From: Bradyrhizobium sp. dw_411
Lineage (GTDB): Bacteria; Pseudomonadota; Alphaproteobacteria; Rhizobiales; Xanthobacteraceae
Reading direction: 5' to 3'
Assembly: GCF_018449695.1 (NCBI RefSeq)
Contig: NZ_JAAVUY010000008.1
Location: 62,001-126,000, forward strand
DNA: 64,000 bases
Every line of letters starts with the position of its first letter. The stretch's first letter is position 1. The notes under the pieces are model-generated. The model was not told the origin of the DNA. It was given only the letters and a program-made list of their open reading frames with translations, and did no database searches. Made by a program: the position numbers and the translations under genes. Positions 41,259-49,263 of the stretch are shown here, in pieces.

Positions 41259-43409
41259 TTACTCGGTGTAGGGCTGAGTAACCGCGTGGCTGAAGTCGAA
41301 CGCGTCGAACATGTCCGCAAGCGCCGGGCTGTTGGTCGGCACATACTGATTGTTCTTCGAGTAGGTCGGGTTCGGGAGGTTATCGCGGCTGCGGTTCGTA
41401 AGCGGCTGCAGGCTCCAGTTACGCTCGATAAACTTCAGCAACGACACGTGGTCTCCGTAGTTGTGGTAGACCTTGCCGCCTGTCGAGTAGGGCGAGAGGA
41501 TCAGGATCGGCATGCGCGGTCCGTCGCCGAAGAAGTCGATCGACTGGATGAAGCCCGAGTCCCAGTAACCGCCAGCTTCGTCCCAGGTCACGAACACCGC
41601 GGTTTCCGCTTTCAACTGCGGATTGGCATCGAGCGCCTGGAGGACGTTGAGGACGTAACCTTCGAACAAGTCGACCTTCGAGCTGGAAGGATGACCGTCG
41701 AGCAGACCGTCCGGCTTGCCGAACGACACCGAAGGCAAGGTGTTGTTCTGGATCGCCGTGATCAGATCAGCAGTGTCCTTGACATGCGCGGTACGAACGG
41801 CCGGGTTGGCCATGATCGAGGTCGCATATTGGAACGGATTGCAGATCTGGCAGTAGGCGATACCAACGGCGTTCGCCGGATCGGCAATCGCCGCGGCCGT
41901 CAGGTTCGGGCTGGTCGGGTTCGCCGCAACCGCGGCGTTCGAGAGTGCAACGGCCGCATTATACGAACCGCCGTAATAAGCCCACGAAATGTTCTTCGCG
42001 ATCAGCTCGTCGCCGATGGTCTTGACCGGTGACGGCGGAAGGTTGCCCGCACCCGACAGTGAACCGTTCGGCAGGTAGCCGGGGTTGGTGTTGTCCAGCA
42101 TGTAGTAGTGGTTGGGCTGGCAGTTCGGCTCTGCCGCGTAAGGCAGATTCTCGAGATAGCTCACGATCGGCTTGACGCCAGGCTGGTTGATATCAGCGCA
42201 GGCGCTGAAAGAGTTGTCAGCCGTGTACTGGTTGACGCTGCCCGCAACCGGATTCGGGTTAGCAATCTGGTTCGCCGGCGGCGTGGTCGGATTGCCTTTG
42301 CCGTCGCTCCAGAATCCGGCGTCGCCGGTGCCGAGCATGAAGTGGTTGGCGCCGGTGCCGCCATGGAACGATTGATGGAAGTTATCGCCCAGGGTGAAGC
42401 GGTCAGCCAGTTGCTTCAGGATCGGAGCTTCTTCCTGCTCCGCATTGTAGAAGCCCATCGAATTGGCCATGCTGAAGTTGCTCTTGGCATAGGTCGCCAT
42501 CACGAAGGGGAACAGGTCGGCCAGACAGCCCGAGCTGTTGGTCTTGGTCGCGTGGGCAACGCTGCAATCCTCTTGCTGCCAATCCTGGTAGAAGCGGTGC
42601 GTGGTGTCGCCGGTGTAGTCGTCGTCGGTGAGCTGGGGACCCTGCAACGGGAACGGACCCGTCAGAGTGCCGGCTCCGGGAACGCGGGTATCGAGGCTGC
42701 CGGTCGGCAGGCCGGTGAAACCGGTGGTCAGGATGTCGAGGCTGCCGGGATCGATGTCCTTTTCGACGCTTGCTTCAGCGATCGACTTGAACGGAGCACC
42801 GGTGTCGCTCTGCGCAGACGGGGCACCATTGGTGTTCGGCTGCGGCATCGCGTTGGTCGGGCTATAGGGCGTCTTGGCGATTGCCGGCGCGCCGATGTAG
42901 TACGAAGTCTGCGCGGCGACCGAGTACTGCTGCGCCTGCGCGAAGTTCGGGCCCGGCGTGCCGTCCTCGTTGACAATGCCCTTGGACAGCAGGTTCGAGA
43001 TCGTCTGGCCGGCGCCCTTCGGCTTGTACACACCGAAGGTGTGGTCGAGGCCGCGGTTTTCACCGATCAGGACGATGACGTGCTTGATCGGCGAAGCGGT
43101 TTTCACGGTTTCAGTCGGGTTCGACCCATTGCCATTGCCGTTGCCGTTACCATTGCCGTTTCCGTTTCCGTGGCCGTTGTTATCACCCCGGCCGTCTCTA
43201 CCATCTCTGCCCCTGTTGAACGGGTCATTATTGTCCCGGTCATTCCTGTTATCGGCGTTGAGGAAGCGGTTGGGATGCGAACGCAAATCCCAGATGCTTC
43301 TTCCCGCGTTGCTGGCAGCGAAACCCGCGGTAGCGATGGCCATCGTCGAAACGATGCACAGCGCTGTCGTGGCCTTCCATTTTCGTCTGAAGCTGAATGT
43401 CGTTTTCAT
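41259..43409 (-). CDS. Exported phosphoesterase, phospholipase C / acid phosphatase AcpA family
   Basis: This 716-residue PF04185-type enzyme has a signal peptide (ATTALCIVSTMAIATAGFAAS) and then a disordered Asp/Asn/Arg-rich and Gly-Asn-repeat segment (about 45-100). The catalytic domain begins HVIVLIGENRGLDHTFGVY near residue 108 (metal-binding Glu-Asn and the F-D-H-x-F motif). Further motifs are FHGGTGANHFMLG near residue 350 and VFVTWDEAGGYWDSGF near residue 615, ending in SLLKFIERNW near 655. Such enzymes cleave phosphate from phospholipids or other esters outside the cell. ATG 43409 is chosen over 43433 (GGGG upstream). The neighbouring type II secretion genes suggest it may be a secreted substrate. 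Confidence 0.9.
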   Translation of the reverse strand: MKTTFSFRRKWKATTALCIVSTMAIATAGFAASNAGRSIWDLRSHPNRFLNADNRNDRDNNDPFNRGRDGRDGRGDNNGHGNGNGNGNGNGNGNGSNPTETVKTASPIKHVIVLIGENRGLDHTFGVYKPKGAGQTISNLLSKGIVNEDGTPGPNFAQAQQYSVAAQTSYYIGAPAIAKTPYSPTNAMPQPNTNGAPSAQSDTGAPFKSIAEASVEKDIDPGSLDILTTGFTGLPTGSLDTRVPGAGTLTGPFPLQGPQLTDDDYTGDTTHRFYQDWQQEDCSVAHATKTNSSGCLADLFPFVMATYAKSNFSMANSMGFYNAEQEEAPILKQLADRFTLGDNFHQSFHGGTGANHFMLGTGDAGFWSDGKGNPTTPPANQIANPNPVAGSVNQYTADNSFSACADINQPGVKPIVSYLENLPYAAEPNCQPNHYYMLDNTNPGYLPNGSLSGAGNLPPSPVKTIGDELIAKNISWAYYGGSYNAAVALSNAAVAANPTSPNLTAAAIADPANAVGIAYCQICNPFQYATSIMANPAVRTAHVKDTADLITAIQNNTLPSVSFGKPDGLLDGHPSSSKVDLFEGYVLNVLQALDANPQLKAETAVFVTWDEAGGYWDSGFIQSIDFFGDGPRMPILILSPYSTGGKVYHNYGDHVSLLKFIERNWSLQPLTNRSRDNLPNPTYSKNNQYVPTNSPALADMFDAFDFSHAVTQPYTE
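43122..43185. repeat. Hexanucleotide tandem repeat encoding Gly-Asn
   Basis: About ten imperfect copies of CCATTGCCGTTG-like hexamers (minus strand GGCAAT/GGTAAC) run in phase through the phosphoesterase gene, coding for (GN)n. Length variation by slippage would stay in frame and would change linker length between signal peptide and catalytic domain. Confidence 0.8.
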
Positions 43410-44005
43410 TGTCGACCCCAAAGGTTGTTTCAACGCTTCGGTAGTTAGTGGGTCAACATGACGCAGGCATATCGATGATGTGAACTCGCGCGGAAAAATC
43501 AGAACGATTCAAAATATTTTCTCTGAATGAATTTTTGAATGAATTTTTTCATCACGCAGGAACTTTTGATGAAACGAAAAATTAGTCGCGCGTCCTCTGC
43601 ATCTCCGTGAAGATGCGCGATGCAAATAATATTCAAAAAATATCTTTGGCAAAGCCACCACGCGACTCGATGAAGATCGAATCTCATGGATTCGGCGGCC
43701 GCGAGATCACTGCAGCAATTATTTACGCGAGCAGAATAGTCATTCCGCTCACACTGATTCGATTCAAATCGATTCGATAAAGTTACGGCTTCAGTGCAGC
43801 ACGTGCTTTGATTCACACGTACTTCGACTCACGCGAGCTTCGACTCATCGGCAGCCGCGCCGCGTGATGAATCACGCGGTCCCATGAAAATCAAATCTCA
43901 AGCAAATCGATAGCACCACGATCACGGCGGTAATTTGTTCAAGCAGGAAGTTTATTCAGCCCACATCGATCCGATAGAATTCCGGGATCCGACAGGATTC
44001 CGGCT
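43410..44005. other. AT-rich intergenic region between phosphoesterase and peroxidase
   Basis: These 596 bases hold no credible gene; a 105-codon reading at 43499-43816 has no family features. It contains the phosphoesterase promoter side, a tandem GAATGAATTTTT repeat near 43527-43550, and three 16-base imperfect repeats at 43799-43846. Confidence 0.55.
43799..43846. repeat. Three 16-base imperfect direct repeats
   Basis: Units are GCACGTGCTTTGATTC, ACACGTACTTCGACTC and ACGCGAGCTTCGACTC. A fourth, separated copy (AAACGTGCTTCGACTG) lies at 44014-44029 inside the last codons of the peroxidase gene. Around the first unit the minus strand would read ESKHVLH followed by a stop, very close to the peroxidase C-terminus QSKHVSH, so the repeats may derive from a duplicated gene end. 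Confidence 0.6.
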
Positions 44006-45382
44006 TCAGTGAGAAACGTGCTTCGACTGCATTACTTGCCGAAGTGCCGCGTAGTGCGAATCATGCACCGCGGGATTGAACAATGACCATGGCTCCGCGC
44101 TGGCCAGCACCGCCGGAACGGCGGCTGTCATCAGCGACCGATAGTTTTTGAACTCGGTAGCCGCATCCGAAGCCCGACCGTCAGCAACCGCCATGTCGAT
44201 CCGCCGAAGGGTGAGGACGAGTTCCTTGAGCGCCGCACGCGCAAGGACCCGCTGCTGCTCGCCACCTGACACGCTGGTGTTCTTCCGATCGGGATATTGT
44301 TCGGTCAGTTCGCGCAACTCGCTGCCGATCGTATCGACCGCAAGCGAAACGACTGCCTTGTCACCCGCCGGAATTGCAACGCCGAGAACCGTGGTGAAAT
44401 CGTTGATTTCCTTCAGCGTTGCGCCGGCGCCGTCGTGCTCATAAGGCAGCATGCCGTCTCCCACCGCGGTGAGATAGGCGACGATATCCTGCCGATCCTG
44501 AGCGGACAGGCCGAGATCGAACACCCGGTCGAAATGCGCCACCACCTGGCCGTAAGTGTCGAAACGGCCATCGTGAAAATACGGCGCATTGAAATCGGCA
44601 TTGCGCAGCGTCGGCGTCTTGAAAAGTCCGCCCGACCCGACGTCATGCTGCTGATGATCGACGAATGCGCCCGAAGGAACGTGACAGCCGGCACAGCTCA
44701 GATTCGGATCATGCGGAAATGGCTTCCTGAACAATGCCTCGCCACGACGCTCCGATTCATTGATGGTACCGACCAATCGGCCGCCCGGACCAAGACTGGG
44801 ATTGGGCAGGAAGTCGATGTCCTGGATGTAAGCAACGATGGCATCCACGATATCGGGCGACGGCTCGGGTCCTGCGAATTCGTTGACGATGACGTTGTGG
44901 ACGAAATCATGCAGCGACGCCATGCGGCCGTCATGGCCATAGGGCGCGAGGTAGCGCGCGCCGCGCAGGCTCGGGATCGTGACCGGATCGAGCACAAAGT
45001 TGTTGGCGTTCGGATTGAACAATGGTCCGGTGGTGTCGAAATTGCCGGGCCGCGTCGACATCTTCGGCATGAAGAACTTGGCGTTGCCCGCGCCGTTGAC
45101 GTGGCAGGTACCGCAACTGACGCCGGCCTGCCGTGCTACCCCACCGAGAATCCCCGGTGAACTGAAGGCCAGATTGCCAAGATTGACCATATACGACTTG
45201 CCGCCGGCAATTTCAGACCGAAACACCTCGCGCGGCTTGCTGAGTGCGTCCTCGTTGAGCTCGGTTTTTGCAGGCAATGTGGTTTGATCGCCGTCGACCG
45301 GAAAGGCCATCGCCCGCCCGCAACCGCACCCGAGCAACAGGCCGAGCGCGACCGCCGAAATTCCTAAACGGCGGACATTCAT
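44006..45382 (-). CDS. Di-haem cytochrome c peroxidase family protein
   Basis: This 458-residue exported protein of the CcpA/MauG group has a signal peptide (ISAVALGLLLGCGCGRAMA), CGTCH near residue 89 and CAGCH near residue 229 (two CxxCH haem sites), and PTLRNADFNAPYFHDGRFDTY near residue 260, the conserved segment after the second haem. A C-terminal helical extension of about 130 residues is not typical. It would reduce peroxide or oxidise a protein partner in the periplasm. The ATG at 45382 overlaps the upstream imelysin-like gene by four bases. Confidence 0.92.
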   Translation of the reverse strand: MNVRRLGISAVALGLLLGCGCGRAMAFPVDGDQTTLPAKTELNEDALSKPREVFRSEIAGGKSYMVNLGNLAFSSPGILGGVARQAGVSCGTCHVNGAGNAKFFMPKMSTRPGNFDTTGPLFNPNANNFVLDPVTIPSLRGARYLAPYGHDGRMASLHDFVHNVIVNEFAGPEPSPDIVDAIVAYIQDIDFLPNPSLGPGGRLVGTINESERRGEALFRKPFPHDPNLSCAGCHVPSGAFVDHQQHDVGSGGLFKTPTLRNADFNAPYFHDGRFDTYGQVVAHFDRVFDLGLSAQDRQDIVAYLTAVGDGMLPYEHDGAGATLKEINDFTTVLGVAIPAGDKAVVSLAVDTIGSELRELTEQYPDRKNTSVSGGEQQRVLARAALKELVLTLRRIDMAVADGRASDAATEFKNYRSLMTAAVPAVLASAEPWSLFNPAVHDSHYAALRQVMQSKHVSH

Positions 45383-46158
45383 CGCGAAGCGGGCTCCAAT
45401 GTCGGGCGATGCAACCCCAGTTTGTTTGACGCATCCTGCAGCGCGACCACCAGTTCCTCACTGCTGCGTCGCAGTGCTGGAATATCGACGTGTTGCAGAT
45501 CCGGCGCGGCGACGATCGCCTTGAGTTGCCCGACCCTTGCATCCACCACACCGGCGAGCTTGACGTCGGCCGTCCGAAGCGCCGCGGCGAAAATCGTGTG
45601 ATAGGCGAATTCGATGCCGTTGACGTTGTTACGCATATCGTCGAGCGACGTTCCGCTGATTCGCGATTCACCGCCATCGGCCTTGCTCTCGCCGACCTCG
45701 TAAGCCAGCCGCACGGTTCCGTCCAACAAACCCTGCGGCGTCAACGGCATGTCGCGAAGTTTGCCGTGAAGACTGTCAAGGTGCTCGACCAGCGCGCCAG
45801 CATCGTTCTGCACGTCGGTGCGGCCGGCGCCAAACAGCCTGGCCTCGATGGCATGAAAGCCGCTGTCGGCATTGGGCCACGCATCGATCTGGGCATCGAG
45901 TTCGGGAACGAAGCCCGCGGTGAACACTTCCGAGCGTTCCCATCCGGCGCGCGCCGAAATCCACGCCTTCTTTGCCCCCGTCAAATCACCGGCCACGGCG
46001 CGCTCGCGCAAATCGCGCGCGCCTGCCAGCGCCTGGCCGATGCCTTCAATCATATAGGGACGATATTTCTCAGCCCCGTCGTCGAGTGGCGCGGCGGTCA
46101 CCGTACCTACGCCAAATCCCAGCAGCGCAAGAAACACCACCACTCTCACGTCGATCAT
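45379..46158 (-). CDS. Imelysin / EfeO-like (M75) periplasmic protein
   Basis: This 259-residue protein has a signal peptide (VVFLALLGFGVGTVTAA) and the M75-family motif GFHAIEARL near residue 100 (GxHxxE, the presumed metal site). AKKAWISARAGWERSE and MRNNVNGIEFAYHTIF are features of the EfeO/imelysin helical bundle. EfeO proteins bind ferrous iron in EfeUOB uptake; here the partner is the overlapping cytochrome c peroxidase gene. No EfeU or EfeB gene is adjacent. It may deliver or sense iron or haem for that peroxidase, which is inference. Confidence 0.87.
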   Translation of the reverse strand: MIDVRVVVFLALLGFGVGTVTAAPLDDGAEKYRPYMIEGIGQALAGARDLRERAVAGDLTGAKKAWISARAGWERSEVFTAGFVPELDAQIDAWPNADSGFHAIEARLFGAGRTDVQNDAGALVEHLDSLHGKLRDMPLTPQGLLDGTVRLAYEVGESKADGGESRISGTSLDDMRNNVNGIEFAYHTIFAAALRTADVKLAGVVDARVGQLKAIVAAPDLQHVDIPALRRSSEELVVALQDASNKLGLHRPTLEPASR

Positions 46159-46475
46159 CGGCTTAAGACTCCCGCGCGGGCAAGCCCGCGGTCACCACAA
46201 AATCAGTGGCAGCCATCGCGTGCAATATTGTCAACTCTGTATGCGGTTTTGTGACGGGATCGTTTCACACGGCGATTTTTTTCCGAATAAAAAAATTTGT
46301 CGCGTGGAATAATCCGTTTGGAGTTGAAATTGCGCGGAACTTTGGAGTCACGCACCAAGAAAATAATCAGGAAAATAATTTCGAAAAATCTGCGTATTCC
46401 TACCACAAGACTGATATGTGATGAGCGCTCCGTTTATCTCGCATTGAATCATCCGCCCATCCTGGCAAGGTTCGC
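46159..46475. other. AT-rich intergenic region between the imelysin-like gene and gspO
   Basis: These 317 bases carry no credible gene. They are the divergent promoter region for the imelysin-peroxidase pair (minus) and the prepilin peptidase (plus), and contain A/T-rich runs near 46275-46300 and 46360-46385. No operator palindrome stood out. Confidence 0.5.
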
Positions 46476-46967
46476 ATGCTCGTCGATACCGAGGCCCTGC
46501 AACTTTTTGGATTCTTCGCCGCGCTTTTTCTACTTTGCGGAGCGATCGCACTGATCGATGCCCGTCGCGGCATCATTCCGGACGGGTTGAATTTATCGAT
46601 TGCCGGTCTCGGGCTGATGAAAGTCGCCGTTGCCGGCGGTGCAGCGGCGGGCGTCGAAGCTGCGTGTGAGGGCGCAGTCATCGGTCTGATTTTCTGGCTG
46701 CTGCGGCGATTGTATTTCGCATGGCGGAAAATCCAGGGGCTTGGTCTCGGAGATGTGAAATTCCTTGCCGCTGCAACACCATGGATCGGCATTGCCGGAA
46801 TTCCCACCCTGTTGCTGATCGCCACGCTGACGGCGCTCGCCGCGGCCGGCAGCCTGCAACTGGCCGGGCGAGGCATGACACGCCAGACATCTCTGCCGTT
46901 CGGACCGTTTCTGGCGATCGGCCTGCTGCTGACCTTTGTCTTGCAGCAATTCCTCAGCGCGATCTAA
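46476..46967 (+). CDS. gspO: Type II secretion prepilin peptidase, GspO-like (short form)
   Basis: This 163-residue membrane aspartic protease would cleave leader peptides of GspG-K. Catalytic Asp residues are in ALIDARRGIIPD near residue 26 and GLGLGDVKFLAA near residue 90 (GxGDxK). The N-terminal Cys-rich and methyltransferase part of full-length GspO/PilD is missing, as in short A24 peptidases of the CpaA/TadV kind. It lies convergent to the gsp gene cluster with a 9-base gap. Its position makes it the likely prepilin peptidase of this secretion system. Confidence 0.88.
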   Translation: MLVDTEALQLFGFFAALFLLCGAIALIDARRGIIPDGLNLSIAGLGLMKVAVAGGAAAGVEAACEGAVIGLIFWLLRRLYFAWRKIQGLGLGDVKFLAAATPWIGIAGIPTLLLIATLTALAAAGSLQLAGRGMTRQTSLPFGPFLAIGLLLTFVLQQFLSAI

Positions 46968-46976
46968 AAAGCCGCG

Positions 46977-47612
46977 TCATCGTCGCGTCGCGGCCGAACT
47001 CCCGATCGCGCTCACCGGAAGCAGACGGACCGCGCCGCTCGACTGGGCGTCGCCCGGCTGCGGCAATGCCAGCACGGCTGAGCGTTCATCCTTTTCCATG
47101 GTTACTTCGCGGCCCTGAATCGCACGCAGCTTCCAGCCCTGATAATCCTCGCCGACTTTCAGCCGCAGCGCCGTTTTGGTCGACTGGTCGAGGAAAATTC
47201 CGAAACCCTCGTCGCCGCTCGCGATGGTACCGACCAGGGAAAGCGGGGGTGGTTCGATCTCCTTTTTTCGCGGCGGTGGCTTGATCGGCGCGACTTCGGC
47301 TGCGACCGCCGGCGGTGGACGGCGGGAGGGCGAAAAAATCGGACGGTCACGCGTCCCCGACAATTGATTGAGCGGCACGCCCCATAGCGGATTGGCGCTG
47401 GGCGCCCGCGCCGGCACGGCCGGCGCCGGGACAACACGTATAGCCGTGGCAGGCTCGGCCGGAACGGAAGATATCGCGGGCGGACCGGAGGCCCGGCTGC
47501 TGTCGTTGAGGCCGGCATCCAGCGCACTGTCGGATACCGCAGTCGCTGACGCGGTTGCATCGTGAGCCAGCAACGCCAGCGACGTAAGACCGATTATGAG
47601 TCCACGCTTCAT
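46977..47612 (-). CDS. Type II secretion GspC/GspN-like periplasmic protein
   Basis: This 211-residue protein has an N-terminal hydrophobic signal (GLIIGLTSLALLAHDATA), a proline/alanine-rich linker (about 25-85) and then RDRPIFSPSRRPPP. A domain with LSLVGTIASGDEGFGIFLDQ and LRLKVGEDYQGWKLRAIQGREVTM follows, resembling the homology region of GspC that touches the secretin. ATG 47612 shares ATGA with the gspM stop. No separate gspC with a membrane anchor exists in the cluster, so this protein probably takes that place. Confidence 0.78.
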   Translation of the reverse strand: MKRGLIIGLTSLALLAHDATASATAVSDSALDAGLNDSSRASGPPAISSVPAEPATAIRVVPAPAVPARAPSANPLWGVPLNQLSGTRDRPIFSPSRRPPPAVAAEVAPIKPPPRKKEIEPPPLSLVGTIASGDEGFGIFLDQSTKTALRLKVGEDYQGWKLRAIQGREVTMEKDERSAVLALPQPGDAQSSGAVRLLPVSAIGSSAATRR

Positions 47613-48172
47613 TTGGCGCCTCGCCATTGCCCGGACACCACAAGCAGGATTCGCAGCTTGCCGCTTCCGGAGCCCGATGCCGTGAGTGGAGTCTGGACCT
47701 CAAGCTGATCGACAAACAGAAAGGGCATGCCGGCCTCAAGATCGTAGAGCAGCGGCTGTAATTGGGGCTGATCGATCTCGCAGCTCGCGATCATGCTGAG
47801 GAACCCGGTGCGCGACGGCGCACCCTGCAGGTCGAGCTGGGTCGACAGCACGTTGCCGCCGAGTTTCATCACCGCTCCGGCCACACGCTGCAGCAGCGTC
47901 GCCCCCGCGATCGTGACTGTCGCACCCTCGAGATATGCCGAACCCGATGGAATCGTCACGTCACTGGACGAACCCTGGGGCGCCGCAGGCCTGCGGCCTT
48001 CGAGTTGCTCCAGCATGGCTGACGCCGACGCCACCTCGCTGCGCTGGTCGAGCACATCGGCGGTCGACGTCGCGATGATGATCAACAGCGCGGCCAGCAG
48101 ACCGATGTAGATCGCCGTCGCCACGATGGGGGACGTGGTGATGACTTTTCTCGATGCAGCGTATGCGCTCAC
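47609..48172 (-). CDS. gspM: Type II secretion inner-membrane protein GspM
   Basis: This 187-residue protein has one membrane segment (IVATAIYIGLLAALLIIIATS, about 13-33) and a periplasmic ferredoxin-like domain (VTIAGATLLQRVAGAVMKLGG through LFVDQLEVQ). The layout fits GspM, partner of GspL. The start is GTG 48172, overlapping the gspL stop (GTGA); an apparent long upstream extension is the antisense-like reading of gspL and is discarded. Assignment rests on position and layout more than on sequence. Confidence 0.82.
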   Translation of the reverse strand: MSAYAASRKVITTSPIVATAIYIGLLAALLIIIATSTADVLDQRSEVASASAMLEQLEGRRPAAPQGSSSDVTIPSGSAYLEGATVTIAGATLLQRVAGAVMKLGGNVLSTQLDLQGAPSRTGFLSMIASCEIDQPQLQPLLYDLEAGMPFLFVDQLEVQTPLTASGSGSGKLRILLVVSGQWRGAK

Positions 48173-49263
48173 GTGCCGGATCCAAAATAGGCTGTGATAT
48201 GGGCTTCGATATGGAATCGCTCGCCGGTCTCGTTCGCCGCGTGCGTGGTCGGCGCGAAGAAGGTCGCGCGGGTGAACTGCGGCGACTGCTCCATCAGGCG
48301 GATCAAGGACGGCGCATCCTGCGTCATGCCCACGACCTGGACCTTGTCCCCCTCGATCCGCAGTTCCGTCACATAGGTGGTATCCGGCAGCACGCGCGAG
48401 ATGGCCTCCAGAACCATGACGCTGGACGGCGTCGTCTGCTTGCGTTTGGCCAGCAGATCCAGACCCGATCCGGCTGAATTCGGACCAAGGCGCAATGCGG
48501 CACGGCGTTGCGAAATCTGCCGCTGCAACTCGTCCTGCTCCGATTGCAGATGGCCGCCAAGATAGGTCGATATCAGCAACGAGGCTGCCGCGGCCACACC
48601 GGCGGAGAGCAAAATCGCGCGCAGCAGGCGCGGCACGCTCGCCATTGACCCGATTGAGCTGCGCCATGGCTGGTCGAGCAGTTTGATCCGGACCGGCGGG
48701 CGAGCACCCACCGAAGCCGTCGCGTAAATGGCGACGGAAGCCGCATCCAGCGCACGGACAAACTGGAGCAGCGGCTGCACCTTCAGCTTCGACGTCGCAG
48801 CGAAGATCACGTCGATCCGGTCATTCGCCGCCGCCGTGGGCGGGCTCCAGCCGAACACCGCGTCATTGGCGGTCCAGGGCGTCAGACGGTCGATCTGCGT
48901 CCGCACCATGCCGTCAAGAAAATCGCCAGCCTTGCTCGGAAAGTCGAGCAGACAAGTCATGACATGATCGGATTGCAGTTGCAGCTCGACACGGCTGCCG
49001 CGAAAGGCGCCCTGCCAGTCCGCCGGCAACGGTGGCTGAGGCCTGCCATTTTCGAGGCGAAACAACAGGTCGGAAAATGCCGGGGCATTCTTTGCCGGAA
49101 CCGTCCTGGTCGAAATCATCTTCGTGCTGAACGCGCCATCGTCGCCTTCGACGAGCAAGATCCGGCGCACGCTCACCAGACGGCTTGCCACCTCGTCGAT
49201 CGCGCCGGTCACGGCCGCGATCCAGTCACCGAACAGCGCTTTCAATTCGGAGATAACGGCCAT
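48169..49263 (-). CDS. gspL: Type II secretion inner-membrane protein GspL
   Basis: This 364-residue protein has a cytoplasmic actin-like region (to about 205), one membrane helix (LLRAILLSAGVAAAASLLISTYL, about 210-232) and a periplasmic domain with coiled-coil start (QSEQDELQRQISQRRAALR) and TYVTELRIEGDKVQVVGMT. This is the bitopic GspL/PilN-like layout that links GspE to GspM. The start ATG 49263 (or GTG 49266) overlaps the gspK stop as TGATG. Confidence 0.86.
   Translation of the reverse strand: MAVISELKALFGDWIAAVTGAIDEVASRLVSVRRILLVEGDDGAFSTKMISTRTVPAKNAPAFSDLLFRLENGRPQPPLPADWQGAFRGSRVELQLQSDHVMTCLLDFPSKAGDFLDGMVRTQIDRLTPWTANDAVFGWSPPTAAANDRIDVIFAATSKLKVQPLLQFVRALDAASVAIYATASVGARPPVRIKLLDQPWRSSIGSMASVPRLLRAILLSAGVAAAASLLISTYLGGHLQSEQDELQRQISQRRAALRLGPNSAGSGLDLLAKRKQTTPSSVMVLEAISRVLPDTTYVTELRIEGDKVQVVGMTQDAPSLIRLMEQSPQFTRATFFAPTTHAANETGERFHIEAHITAYFGSGT

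Noticed and set aside
43122..43185. CRISPR-like or functional repeat array
   Set aside because: The repeat is an in-frame hexamer coding for Gly-Asn in a phosphoesterase; there are no spacers.
43499..43816. 105-codon reading on the minus strand between phosphoesterase and peroxidase
   Set aside because: AT-rich, no family resemblance, and it overlaps the direct-repeat region.
47609..48667. A 352-codon reading that includes gspM with a long N-terminal extension
   Set aside because: The extension is gspL read in another frame. GspM properly starts at GTG 48172, overlapping the gspL stop.
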